A DNA stretch of 64,000 bases from Pectobacterium sp013449375 (GTDB taxonomy: Bacteria; Pseudomonadota; Gammaproteobacteria; Enterobacterales; Enterobacteriaceae), in the NCBI RefSeq assembly GCF_048593165.1, contig NZ_CP184271.1, one strand, 5' to 3'. Position numbers and translations under genes: made by a program. Positions 33,187 to 42,316 of the stretch are shown here, piece by piece; position 1 is the first letter of the stretch; each line of letters opens with the position of its first letter. The notes under the pieces were generated by a model. That model was not told where the DNA came from. It made no database searches and saw only the letters and a program-made list of their open reading frames with translations.

Positions 33187-34866
33187 ATGAATTTTCTATC
33201 AAAAATGAAACTTGGTGCCATGCTGGGCGCAGGTTTCGCCTCTGTCATTATTATCGGTCTGATGGTTGCCATTCTGGGACGCGTCCATCTTGCCAATCTG
33301 GGTAAAGATATTGAATCACTCTCTGAAAAAAATCTGGCCAACCTGCTTCTGATTCAGGATACCAAGAGCGGGTTTGAGGTTGTCGCCCGCGTTGTCCGTA
33401 ATATCGGGCTCTCACAAGACAACGCGCGTATTCAGGAAGAAAAACGCCTGTTCGATCAGCAAATTACCCGCAATAGTGAAGCGCTGGAAAAAGTCTATAA
33501 ACAGCTTGCCGAACCGGAGGCGCGTGCCTTGCTGGAACAGCTTACGCAGGCTCGGCCGGTTTATCTGAAAGCGGTGAATAAGGCTATTGCATTAAGCCTT
33601 TCCGGGGTGCCGGAAGAAAAAGTACAGGCGGCATTAGTCATGGTCAATGAATTACCCCCTGCACAGGCATCGGTTTTTGCCGCGCTGGACGGGCTGACGG
33701 CGTTGCAGAAAAAGCAAACGATGGAAATGACGACCAACGCCATGCTTAAAGCCAGAGAGGATGGTAATACGCTGCTGCTGTTCGCTGGGTTCGCGGTCTT
33801 CATCGGGGTTGTTATCTCCATCCTGATCACCCGCACGATAAAAAATCTGCTGGGTGGCGAAGTCGCTTACGCGGCACACATCGCGCAAGAGGTTGCACAG
33901 GGAAATCTGGCCGTCAGCGTCGATCTGCGCCCCGACGATAACCACAGCATGCTCGCCGCCATGAATGCGATGCGTAAAAGCCTGAGCGGGATTGTTGAAC
34001 AGGTACGTGAGAGCAGTGAATCTATCGCCACCGGTGCAAGCCAGATTGCCGCAGGCAGTACCGACCTCAGCCAGCGAACGGAAGAGCAGGCAGCCAACCT
34101 GCAACAAACCGCCGCCTCAATGGAAGAGATGAGCCAAACCGTACGCCAGAACTCAGACACCGTGCGTAACGCGGCGCAGTTGGCGCAGGCCGCCAGCAAT
34201 ACCGCGGCTAAAAGCGGGGAAGCCGTTGGCAATATCGTTGTCACCATGAAAGAGATTACCGACAGCTCGCGTAAAATTGGCGACATTATTAGCGTCATTG
34301 ACGGCATCGCTTTTCAGACCAACATTCTGGCGCTCAACGCCGCGGTGGAAGCTGCACGGGCTGGCGAACAAGGCCGTGGCTTTGCCGTCGTGGCGGGGGA
34401 AGTTCGTTCACTGGCGCAGCGCTCCGCCACCGCAGCCAAAGAAATTAAAGAGCTGATCGGCCACAGCGTCGAGAAAGTGGAAACGGGATCTGCGTTGGTT
34501 AGCGATGCGGGAACGACAATTGAAGAACTGGTGCGTCAGGCGCGCCACGTTGCCGACCTGATTAACGAAATCGGCGTCACCACGCAGGAACAAGAATCCG
34601 GTGTGTCACAGATTCATGATGCGGTGAACCAACTCGATCAGGTCACACAACAGAACGCCGCGCTCGTTGAGCAATCCGCGTCCGCTGCCGATAGCCTGAG
34701 CGATCAGGCTGCCCGTCTGGTCGAATTGATGAAAGTCTTCGTTGTGGAAGGCGGATCGTCACAGCGCTCTGCACCACAGTTGAAAAAGCCCGACAGCGCA
34801 ACACTCTCCCTTGCCCATCCCAGAAGCAGTACGGCAAGCGATAAGCAAAACTGGGAAACCTTTTAA
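33187..34866 (+). CDS. Methyl-accepting chemotaxis protein 1
   Basis: 559 residues, Tsr/Tar type: TM1 about 10-32, a periplasmic four-helix-bundle ligand domain to about 190, TM2 (LLLFAGFAVFIGVVISILI), HAMP, methylation helices (AAGSTDLSQRTEEQAANLQQTAASMEEM) and the kinase-control tip IDGIAFQTNILALNAAVEAA. It ends in NWETF, the docking pentapeptide for CheR and CheB, so it should behave as a major receptor. The ligand is unknown. First of three adjacent paralogues, each with its own terminator. Confidence 0.93.
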   Translation: MNFLSKMKLGAMLGAGFASVIIIGLMVAILGRVHLANLGKDIESLSEKNLANLLLIQDTKSGFEVVARVVRNIGLSQDNARIQEEKRLFDQQITRNSEALEKVYKQLAEPEARALLEQLTQARPVYLKAVNKAIALSLSGVPEEKVQAALVMVNELPPAQASVFAALDGLTALQKKQTMEMTTNAMLKAREDGNTLLLFAGFAVFIGVVISILITRTIKNLLGGEVAYAAHIAQEVAQGNLAVSVDLRPDDNHSMLAAMNAMRKSLSGIVEQVRESSESIATGASQIAAGSTDLSQRTEEQAANLQQTAASMEEMSQTVRQNSDTVRNAAQLAQAASNTAAKSGEAVGNIVVTMKEITDSSRKIGDIISVIDGIAFQTNILALNAAVEAARAGEQGRGFAVVAGEVRSLAQRSATAAKEIKELIGHSVEKVETGSALVSDAGTTIEELVRQARHVADLINEIGVTTQEQESGVSQIHDAVNQLDQVTQQNAALVEQSASAADSLSDQAARLVELMKVFVVEGGSSQRSAPQLKKPDSATLSLAHPRSSTASDKQNWETF

Positions 34867-34895
34867 GGATTAATCAGAAAATAAGGGTTAATCAG

Positions 34896-34928
34896 AAAAC
34901 GCCGAAGCCGCTGAGCGATCGGCGTTTT
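34896..34928 (+). terminator. Terminator of chemoreceptor 1
   Basis: AAAACGCCG / CGGCGTTTT stem about 30 bp after the stop, with a T-run ending the right arm. Confidence 0.8.
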
Positions 34929-35072
34929 GATCCCCTTCCAATCTGAATACCATGCAGGGATGAAAGAAGCACGTGAATTTTTTCGATAGAAAAAAGCAAT
35001 TAATAAAAACCAATAATCAACTTTATAGTAAACGCAATAAAGTAAAATCAATAAAAACAAGGTGAGTGATTG

Positions 35073-35122
35073 CGACATGATGTTTTTATCATCAAATATA
35101 TGATGCTAAAAACATCATGTCG
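35073..35122. repeat. Long AT-rich inverted repeat between chemoreceptor genes
   Basis: CGACATGATGTTTTT and AAAAACATCATGTCG form perfect 15-bp arms around 20 bases that themselves contain ATCAT...ATGAT. It lies in the 750-bp gap between chemoreceptors 1 and 2. There is no terminator tail; possibly an operator or cruciform. Confidence 0.7.
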
Positions 35123-35385
35123 TTCGAAAAAAAAGAAGGAATGAAAAACAATCCTCTTTTAGCGTTGAATAAATAAGCAAAAGAATCATAACTGCAACCT
35201 TTATTAACATGACTGTCAATTTAACATTACAGCACGATATCAGTTTATTTTTTCTCTAACCCATAGAGATATTGCGGCTTTTACCGCCGCCTTTTATACT
35301 CCTGCGCCATCATTTCCCTGTCATCAGAATAGGTTCTACCGCACCGGACACAACCCTACTTTGCTAAGCGAGTAACCAGAAAAAG

Positions 35386-35413
35386 TAACGTGAAATACAT
35401 TTATAGCCGAAAG
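35386..35413 (+). promoter_or_regulatory. Candidate sigma-28 (FliA) promoter for chemoreceptor 2
   Basis: TAAC-N16-GCCGAAAG approximates the FliA consensus TAAA-N15-GCCGATAA, about 200 bp before the chosen start. Similar motifs were not clear before the other two receptors. The rest of the 34867-35613 gap holds no gene. Confidence 0.35.
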
Positions 35414-35613
35414 GAAACGGGCAGTGATTAAAGGAAAGGATTTACCTGTCATTCTTCAGGTCGCATGTTTATTCATCTTTCTGCGACATGAGTCTTTAGG
35501 GTATCAACGTGATGGTATTGGCAAAATAAATACATTTGCGCAACGCCTATTTCACATTTAAAGCACGCCGGCACCAACTCTATTCGTTCTCAATCTATAT
35601 AATAAGGGACACA

Positions 35614-37284
35614 ATGAATCTCATCAAAAATAGTAGCCTAGGTAAAATGCTAGGGACTGGCTTTACCTTGGTTATCGCCATCGGTTTTCTAGTGGCGGTA
35701 TTTGGTCGCATCCAGTTAGATAGACTTGGAGAAAACATCCAACTGCTGTCGCAGGTCCGCATGACCAATCTCCTGATGATGCAGGAGTTTAAAGACAACA
35801 TAAACGCCAATGCCCTCGCCATCAGAAACCTGACCATGGAGGAAGACCTCCAGAAACTGCAGGTAGAGAAGGCACGTATCGAGGAAGTCATTTCCCGCAA
35901 CAACACGCTACTCACAAAAATCCATGACAGCGCTGTCGATAAACATACTCAGGAACTGGTCGCGGTACTGGTGCGCGTGCGCCCGGCCTATAGCAGTAGC
36001 TATACAGACGCCCTCACATTGGCCATGGCGAATAAGAACAGCGAAGCGCAACATTTGTTATTAACAGACGTGCGGGCGAAACAGGAAACCGTCTTCAAGG
36101 CTCTGGATGACATGGTGAGCTGGCAAAAGCAACTCACCGTCGAAATCGCCGACCAATCTTTAAAAAATGCCACTCGTGCAGGCACACTGATGGTCATCAT
36201 CGCACTGCTTTCTGTCGTGTTGGGCGCAATCATCTCATGGTGGATTACCCGCACCATTAAGCGTCAGCTCGGTGGAGAACCAGCCTACACGCTGGAAGTG
36301 ACGCGTCAGGTTGCACAGGGGAATCTGGCCGTCGCGATTGAACTACGCGATGGCGACACCACCAGCGTACTGGCGGCGATGGAAGATATGCGTCAAAACC
36401 TGAGCAACCTTGTCGGTCAGGTGCATCAGAGCAGCGAATCTATTGCCACCGGCGCAACGCAGATTGCCATGGGCAACACCGATTTGAGCCAACGCACGGA
36501 AGAGCAGGCCGCGAATCTTCAGGAAACTGCCGCCTCAATGGAACAGATGAATACCACTGTGAAGCAGAATTCGGCGACCGTGCGCACCGCAACGGAACTG
36601 GCCCATACCGCCAGCACTACGGCGCAAAAAGGCGGCGATGCGGTCAATAACGTTGTGCGAACCATGGAAGATATCACCGCCAGCTCGCGTAAGATCGGCG
36701 ATATTATCAGCGTTATAGACGGCATTGCATTTCAGACCAATATCCTAGCACTTAACGCCGCCGTTGAAGCCGCCAGAGCCGGTGAGCAAGGTCGCGGCTT
36801 CGCGGTGGTCGCGGGTGAGGTGCGCTCTCTGGCACAGCGTTCCGCCTCCGCCGCCCGTGAAATCAAAGATCTGATTAACGTAAGCCTAGCTAACGTGGAA
36901 ATGGGTGAGAGAATGGTGAATGATGCAGGTATCACCATCAATGACCTCGTAGAAAAATCTCAGCATGTTGCCAGCCTACTTAGTGAAATTGGCCTGACAA
37001 CACACGAGCAGGAACAGGGTGTTGCTCAGGTGAATGATGCCGTGAATCAGCTTGATCAGGTGACCCAGCAGAACGCCGCACTGGTTGAAGAATCAGCCTC
37101 CGCCGCCGACAGTTTGAGTGAGCAAGCCAGAACGCTGCTGGAATTAATGAGCGTGTTTAAAATCAGGGGCGTTCAAGCCCAAGCGCCACGTCTGAGCGCA
37201 CAGGTGAAGCAACCAACCGCACCGAGACTGGCTCTGGCAAGCCAATCGGGCAGAACAAGCAGCAATAACTGGAAAACGTTTTAA
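35614..37284 (+). CDS. Methyl-accepting chemotaxis protein 2
   Basis: 556 residues from the ATG giving MNLIKNSSLGKMLGTGF; AAGGGA precedes it and the first transmembrane segment then starts near residue 10. The upstream in-frame extension (35536) has no ribosome site. Periplasmic four-helix domain about 35-190, TM2 (TLMVIIALLSVVLGAIISWWI), HAMP (RQLGGEPAYTLEVTRQVAQGNL), signalling tip as in its neighbours, and C-terminal NWKTF, a variant of the CheR/CheB pentapeptide. More similar to receptor 3 than to receptor 1. Confidence 0.93.
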   Translation: MNLIKNSSLGKMLGTGFTLVIAIGFLVAVFGRIQLDRLGENIQLLSQVRMTNLLMMQEFKDNINANALAIRNLTMEEDLQKLQVEKARIEEVISRNNTLLTKIHDSAVDKHTQELVAVLVRVRPAYSSSYTDALTLAMANKNSEAQHLLLTDVRAKQETVFKALDDMVSWQKQLTVEIADQSLKNATRAGTLMVIIALLSVVLGAIISWWITRTIKRQLGGEPAYTLEVTRQVAQGNLAVAIELRDGDTTSVLAAMEDMRQNLSNLVGQVHQSSESIATGATQIAMGNTDLSQRTEEQAANLQETAASMEQMNTTVKQNSATVRTATELAHTASTTAQKGGDAVNNVVRTMEDITASSRKIGDIISVIDGIAFQTNILALNAAVEAARAGEQGRGFAVVAGEVRSLAQRSASAAREIKDLINVSLANVEMGERMVNDAGITINDLVEKSQHVASLLSEIGLTTHEQEQGVAQVNDAVNQLDQVTQQNAALVEESASAADSLSEQARTLLELMSVFKIRGVQAQAPRLSAQVKQPTAPRLALASQSGRTSSNNWKTF

Positions 37285-37330
37285 CGAATACGTTCGATCG
37301 ACAGATTCCCCAGTCTTGTCGCACAAGAAT

Positions 37331-37358
37331 AAAACCGCTGAGCCTTCAGCGGTTTTTT
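37331..37358 (+). terminator. Terminator of chemoreceptor 2
   Basis: AAAACCGCTGA / TCAGCGGTTTTTT, 11-bp stem with a 4-base loop and T-run. The rest of the 600-bp gap to 37881 is AT-rich with no supported gene. Confidence 0.9.
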
Positions 37359-37881
37359 ACTTTTCAGGGCAGAAAAAATAAGGATTAAAGTTAACACATG
37401 CATAATTTAATGAAATTCATAAGCGGAGATTAAGAATAAAAAACAAATCGATAAGAAAAAGTCCTAACTCTTATTGAGTAGTCCACATATATTAATATTT
37501 ACCACATATTCTTATAGCTATAGAAAAACAATATTAAAGTTTTTTTATTAATGAAGCGTGGTTTTTTCTACGCTTATTTCCCCATCAAACCACCACGTTG
37601 TTGTCTACACTTCCGTCGTCATTCTCTCGGTCTGTCGCTATTTCCGGCAGACATTCCCTATGTGCATGCAGTGATGCCTTACACACGAACAAGGCGACCT
37701 TTTTGTATTAAAAAGCATACTAGCTCATTAGAAATGCCTTTGATTTTATTATAAAAATCGGAATAAGTGGGATGATGAAACTCATGGCTTTTACGGGGTG
37801 AATCACATCTGAATTGTCATCTTTTAACAAAAAATAACGACACCTGCCGTGTCAAGCGTTAATAAATAAAAAAGGATCATT

Positions 37882-39528
37882 ATGAAAAATATAAGCTTGG
37901 GAAAAATGTTAGGGATGGGTTTTACGCTCATTATCGTGATTGGTTTTTTAATCGCCATACTGAGTCGCGTCCAGTTAGAAAAACTCGGCGGCAACATTCA
38001 AACGTTGTCACAAGTGCGTATTACCAATCTTCTGCTGATGCAGGAAGTTAAAGATAACGTCAACATCGTCGCTCGCTCCATTAGAAACATTGGGCTCCTC
38101 ACCGATCAACAACAAATGAAAGTGGAGAAGGATCGCATCGAGCAGTCCATCGCTCGTAATAATGATTTACTGGCACAAATACAGAAAAGTGTCGTGGATG
38201 ACGAAGCAAAAACACTGCTCACTACACTGATTCAGGTACGGCCTGCGTATACGAGCAGCGTGAAGAAAGGCATCGAACTGGCGATGTCCAGCCAGCATGA
38301 TGACTTTCGTCATTTCCTGCTGACGGAGATACGTACCACACAAGCCAGCGTATTCGATGTGCTGGACAAGATGGTCGAGATGCAGAAACACCTCACGGTC
38401 AACATGGCCAACCAGTCTGAAAAAGAAGCGCTAAATGCTGGCACCTTGATGCTCATTCTAGCACTCTGTGCCTCCTTACTTGGAGGCGTTATCGCCTGGT
38501 GGATCACACGGAAAATCAAGCGCCAACTCGGCGGAGAGCCGTCCTATACGCTGGAGATTACCCGTCAGGTCGCACAGGGGAATCTTGCTATTACCATTGA
38601 ACGTCGTGCCGGAGACACCACCAGCATTCTGGCCGCGATGGAGGAAATGCGTCAGAGTCTAAGCAACATCGTGGGGCAAGTTCATCAAACCAGCGAATCT
38701 ATCGCTACCGGTGCCAGTCAGATTGCCATCGGCAATACCGACCTGAGCCAACGTACAGAAGAGCAGGCCGCGAACCTACAGGAAACCGCAGCCTCCATGG
38801 AAGAAATGAATACGACCGTGAAACAGAACGCCGACACGGTGCGCAATGCCACACAGCTTGCCAATTCTGCCAGCGCTGCCGCCCGCAAAGGGGGGGATGT
38901 CGTTAATAATGTCGTGCGAACTATGGAAGAAATCACCGCGAGTTCACGTAAAATCGGCGATATTATTGGTGTGATTGACGGTATCGCCTTTCAAACTAAT
39001 ATTCTGGCGCTTAACGCCGCAGTCGAAGCCGCACGAGCAGGGGAACAGGGACGTGGATTCGCAGTAGTTGCTGGAGAAGTGCGTTCATTGGCTCAGCGTT
39101 CTGCTTCCGCCGCACGTGAAATCAAGGATTTGATAAGCCTCAGCGTAGGAAAAGTGGAAGCGGGTGAACAGCTAGTTAACGAAGCGGGCGTCACCATTGA
39201 GGAAATCGTGGAACAGTCGCAGCGTGTCGCCAATCTCATCAATGAGATCGGGCTAACCACCCACGAGCAGGAACAGGGCGTATCTCAGGTGAATGATGCG
39301 GTGAATCAGCTCGATCAGGTCACCCAGCAGAACGCAGCGCTGGTTGAAGAGTCGGCTTCCGCCGCAGACAGCCTGAGCCAACAGGCGAAACATCTTGTTG
39401 AATTAATGAGTGTTTTCAAGATTGACGGTATTCAGCCACAGCGCATCGCACCACCCATCGCTACACTGCAAAAGCCAAAACTGGCGTTAGCGGGTAATTC
39501 AAGTAACCAAAACTGGGAGACCTTTTAA
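37882..39528 (+). CDS. Methyl-accepting chemotaxis protein 3
   Basis: 548 residues. MKNISLGKMLGMGFTLIIVIGFLIAIL is TM1; the ligand domain spans about 33-185; TM2 is LMLILALCASLLGGVIAWWI. HAMP and cytoplasmic domains are nearly identical to receptor 2 (RQLGGEPSYTLEITRQVAQGNL; GDTTSILAAMEEMRQSL). It ends in NWETF. AAAGGA precedes the ATG. A tandem duplicate that has diverged mostly in the periplasmic domain, as expected for receptors gaining new ligands. Confidence 0.93.
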   Translation: MKNISLGKMLGMGFTLIIVIGFLIAILSRVQLEKLGGNIQTLSQVRITNLLLMQEVKDNVNIVARSIRNIGLLTDQQQMKVEKDRIEQSIARNNDLLAQIQKSVVDDEAKTLLTTLIQVRPAYTSSVKKGIELAMSSQHDDFRHFLLTEIRTTQASVFDVLDKMVEMQKHLTVNMANQSEKEALNAGTLMLILALCASLLGGVIAWWITRKIKRQLGGEPSYTLEITRQVAQGNLAITIERRAGDTTSILAAMEEMRQSLSNIVGQVHQTSESIATGASQIAIGNTDLSQRTEEQAANLQETAASMEEMNTTVKQNADTVRNATQLANSASAAARKGGDVVNNVVRTMEEITASSRKIGDIIGVIDGIAFQTNILALNAAVEAARAGEQGRGFAVVAGEVRSLAQRSASAAREIKDLISLSVGKVEAGEQLVNEAGVTIEEIVEQSQRVANLINEIGLTTHEQEQGVSQVNDAVNQLDQVTQQNAALVEESASAADSLSQQAKHLVELMSVFKIDGIQPQRIAPPIATLQKPKLALAGNSSNQNWETF

Positions 39529-39560
39529 CTGCTCAGTCTGGTAATACGGCGCGCATAAAG

Positions 39561-39589
39561 AAAAACCGCTGAGATATCAGCGGTTTTTT
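39561..39589. terminator. Terminator shared by chemoreceptor 3 and the aminotransferase
   Basis: AAAAACCGCTGA / TCAGCGGTTTTTT with A- and T-runs on both sides, between convergent genes. Confidence 0.88.
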
Positions 39590-39618
39590 CACATTAACGG
39601 GCAATCCGTTATCGGCGA

Positions 39619-40809
39619 TTACAGTGCCCGACGCAAACGAGCCACCGCTTCATGCATTTGCTCATCCGTTGCCGTCGCAAAGGACAGACGCAGCGTTGAG
39701 TAATCGAGATTATCTGGGAAGAAAAACTCGCCCGGCACAAAGACCACTCCCTGATCCAGCGTCTTCTTCAGCCATTCTGTCGTGTTGAAATCGTCCTGAC
39801 GGAACTTCGCCCACAGGAACATCCCACCTTTCGGCTGGTTGAAGGTGATCACATCACCCAGTTCCTTCTCGACCAGTTGCGCCAGCAACTCGCCTTTGTG
39901 CTTATAGGCGTGGCGAATTTTTTCGATCTGCGAATCCAGACGACCCAGCCCCAGATAACATTCCGCGACGGTCTGCGACAATGCGCTGGCATGCAGGTCA
40001 GCGGCCTGTTTGATAATCGCCACTTTGTGCAACAGCCAATCCGGCAGAATCGCCCAACCGAGACGTAATCCCGGAGCCAGCACTTTCGAGAACGTGGAGG
40101 TATACAGCACGTATTCCGTGCTACCCAGTTGCTCTTGCGCCAGTTGGAACAGCGTCGGGTTGCGCTCTTCGGTGAAGCGCAGCTCGCCATAGGGATCGTC
40201 TTCGATAATGACAAAACCGTAGCGTTCTGCCAGTTGAATCAATTTCAGGCGACGTTCATAGCTCAGCGTCACGCCGCTCGGGTTACCGAAATTCGGAACG
40301 ATATAAACGCCTTTGATGCGCTGTTTCTTCAGCAGCTCTTCCAGCTCATCGACGACCATGCCGTCGGCATCGGATGACACAGACATCACCTGCGCCTGCG
40401 CCAGTTCCAGCGTTTGCAGCGCTGCCAGATAGGTCGGGCGTTCAACAACAAACACGTCGCCCGGATCGACCATCGAGCGCATGATCAGATCCAGCGCCTG
40501 CTGTGAACCGGCCGTTACGACAATATCATCACCGCGCGTTTTGACGCCGCGCACAGCACACAGCTCGGCAATGCGATCGCGCAGCACGCCGCTGCCTTCG
40601 GTCAAGCCATACTGGAATGCCGTTTTCGGCTGTTCAGTAATCGCTAACTGCGTGGCCTGACTTAACCCTTCGAAATCAAATAATGCATCGGACGGAATCC
40701 CGCCAGCCAGCGAGATAATATTTTCCATCTTGCTGTGTTTCAGCAGTTCACGGATGGCGGAACTTTTTAACTGAGCGATGCGGTGCGCTAACAACCCTTC
40801 AATGGCCAT
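39619..40809 (-). CDS. PLP-dependent class I aminotransferase (2-aminoadipate/LysN-like)
   Basis: 396 residues, fold type I, without the GntR DNA-binding domain of MocR proteins. SLAGGIPSDALF at residue 33, YGLTEGSGVLRDRIAE, TAGSQQALDL (PLP phosphate), PNFGNPSGVT (Asn), IIEDDPYGELRF (Asp/Tyr), the Schiff-base Lys in YTSTFSKVLAPGLRLGW and the carboxylate-binding Arg in STLRLSF are all present. Such enzymes act on 2-aminoadipate, aromatic or branched-chain amino acids. It lies 30 bp downstream of livF in the same direction, so read-through from the liv operon is likely, hinting at branched-chain amino acid transamination. Confidence 0.85.
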   Translation of the reverse strand: MAIEGLLAHRIAQLKSSAIRELLKHSKMENIISLAGGIPSDALFDFEGLSQATQLAITEQPKTAFQYGLTEGSGVLRDRIAELCAVRGVKTRGDDIVVTAGSQQALDLIMRSMVDPGDVFVVERPTYLAALQTLELAQAQVMSVSSDADGMVVDELEELLKKQRIKGVYIVPNFGNPSGVTLSYERRLKLIQLAERYGFVIIEDDPYGELRFTEERNPTLFQLAQEQLGSTEYVLYTSTFSKVLAPGLRLGWAILPDWLLHKVAIIKQAADLHASALSQTVAECYLGLGRLDSQIEKIRHAYKHKGELLAQLVEKELGDVITFNQPKGGMFLWAKFRQDDFNTTEWLKKTLDQGVVFVPGEFFFPDNLDYSTLRLSFATATDEQMHEAVARLRRAL

Positions 40810-40838
40810 CTCTTCTTAACCTTTCAACAAAACTTTAA

Positions 40839-41540
40839 TTATCCGCCCAGATAGGCCGAACGTACCGCTTCATTAGCTAACAATGCCGCACCGGTATCTT
40901 CCAACACGACATGGCCGTTTTCAAGTACATAACCTCGGTCTGCCAATTTCAGCGCCTGATTGGCATTTTGCTCCACCAGGAAGATGGTCATGCCCTCTTC
41001 ACGCAGTTGCTGGATGGTATCGAAAATTTGCAGGATGATAATCGGCGCCAGACCCAGCGACGGTTCGTCCAGTAGCAATAGACGCGGCTGACTCATCAGC
41101 GCACGGCCAATCGCCAGCATCTGTTGCTCACCGCCGGACATGGTGCCGGAACGCTGAGCGCGGCGCTCATATAGGCGTGGGAACAGATCGTAGACACGCG
41201 CAATCCGTTCTTGATACTGCTCGCGATCGGCAAAAAATCCCCCCATCGCCAGATTTTCTTCTACCGTCATGCGGGAAAAGACGCGGCGGCCTTCCGGTAC
41301 AATCGCGATAGCTTCACGCATAATCTGCGCGGTCTGCCAGTTCGTGATGTCCTTGCCGTCAAACGTGATGGTGCCTTCCGTCGCGCGTGGGTCGCCACAC
41401 AGCGTGCCCAGCAGCGTGGTTTTACCGGCGCCGTTCGCACCGATAAGCGTAACAATCTCGCCCTGATTAATATGCAGGCTAACCTGGTGCAACGCCTGAA
41501 TTTTTCCGTAATGGGCGGAAACCTGATGTAATGACAGCAT
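40839..41540 (-). CDS. livF: Branched-chain amino acid ABC transporter ATPase LivF
   Basis: 233 residues. Walker A GANGAGKTT (residues 34-42), signature MSGGEQQMLAIGRAL, Walker B LLLLDEPSLGLAP and the switch His replaced by Gln in FLVEQNAN, as is normal for LivF. It forms the ATPase heterodimer with LivG for the high-affinity import of leucine, isoleucine and valine. Five bp after livG. Confidence 0.96.
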   Translation of the reverse strand: MLSLHQVSAHYGKIQALHQVSLHINQGEIVTLIGANGAGKTTLLGTLCGDPRATEGTITFDGKDITNWQTAQIMREAIAIVPEGRRVFSRMTVEENLAMGGFFADREQYQERIARVYDLFPRLYERRAQRSGTMSGGEQQMLAIGRALMSQPRLLLLDEPSLGLAPIIILQIFDTIQQLREEGMTIFLVEQNANQALKLADRGYVLENGHVVLEDTGAALLANEAVRSAYLGG

Positions 41541-41545
41541 AAACG

Positions 41546-42316
41546 TTATCCTTCACCCAGATAGGCACGAATGACATCCGGGTTGTTACGAATTTCAGCT
41601 GGAGTACCCTGTGCCAGCGGCGTGCCCTGATTGACAACATAAATTCGGTCGGAAATCCCCATGACCAGCTTCATATCGTGTTCAATCAACAGCACCGATA
41701 CCTGATGGCTATCGCGCAGTTCCGCAATCAGTTGATTTAACTCATCAGTTTCTTTCGGGTTCAGACCGGCCGCAGGCTCATCGAGCATCAACAGCTCGGG
41801 ACGCGTCACCATACAACGGGCAATCTCCAAACGGCGCTGCTGGCCGTAAGCCAGATTCCCCGCCTGACGGTTCGCTAAATCCAGCAGGCCGATACGCTCC
41901 AGCCACACCGCGGCGCGCTCTTGTGCATCGGCTTCCGCACGACGAAAGCCCGGCGTTTTCAACAGCCCAGCAAACACGCCGCTTTTCAGGTGCTGATGTT
42001 GCGCGACCAGCAGGTTCTCGATCACCGTCATTTCACGGAACAGGCGAACGTGCTGGAATGTGCGCACCACGCCCATGCGGGCAATGGCTTGACCAGGCAG
42101 CCCTTCCAAATGACGATCGCGCAGCATGATGGTGCCACCGCTCGGGCGATAAAAACCGGTCAGGCAGTTGAAGACCGTGGTTTTTCCTGCCCCGTTAGGG
42201 CCAATCAGCGAAACGATTTCGCCCGCATGAATATCCATTTCAACGTTGTTGACCGCCAGCAGGCCGCCAAAACGCATCATCAGACCTCTGACTGATAATA
42301 GTGGCTGCGTGCTCAT
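41546..42316 (-). CDS. livG: Branched-chain amino acid ABC transporter ATPase LivG
   Basis: 256 residues. Walker A GPNGAGKTT (about 39-47), signature LAYGQQRRLEIARCM, Walker B LLMLDEPAAGLNP and the switch His in LLIEHDMKLV. The insertion between Walker A and signature (HQHLKSGVFAGLLKTPGFRRAE) is typical of LivG. It overlaps livM by 4 bp. Confidence 0.96.
   Translation of the reverse strand: MSTQPLLSVRGLMMRFGGLLAVNNVEMDIHAGEIVSLIGPNGAGKTTVFNCLTGFYRPSGGTIMLRDRHLEGLPGQAIARMGVVRTFQHVRLFREMTVIENLLVAQHQHLKSGVFAGLLKTPGFRRAEADAQERAAVWLERIGLLDLANRQAGNLAYGQQRRLEIARCMVTRPELLMLDEPAAGLNPKETDELNQLIAELRDSHQVSVLLIEHDMKLVMGISDRIYVVNQGTPLAQGTPAEIRNNPDVIRAYLGEG

Noticed and set aside
37551..37754. 67-codon open frame between chemoreceptors 2 and 3
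   Set aside because: Located in AT-rich leader DNA, no ribosome site, no homology.
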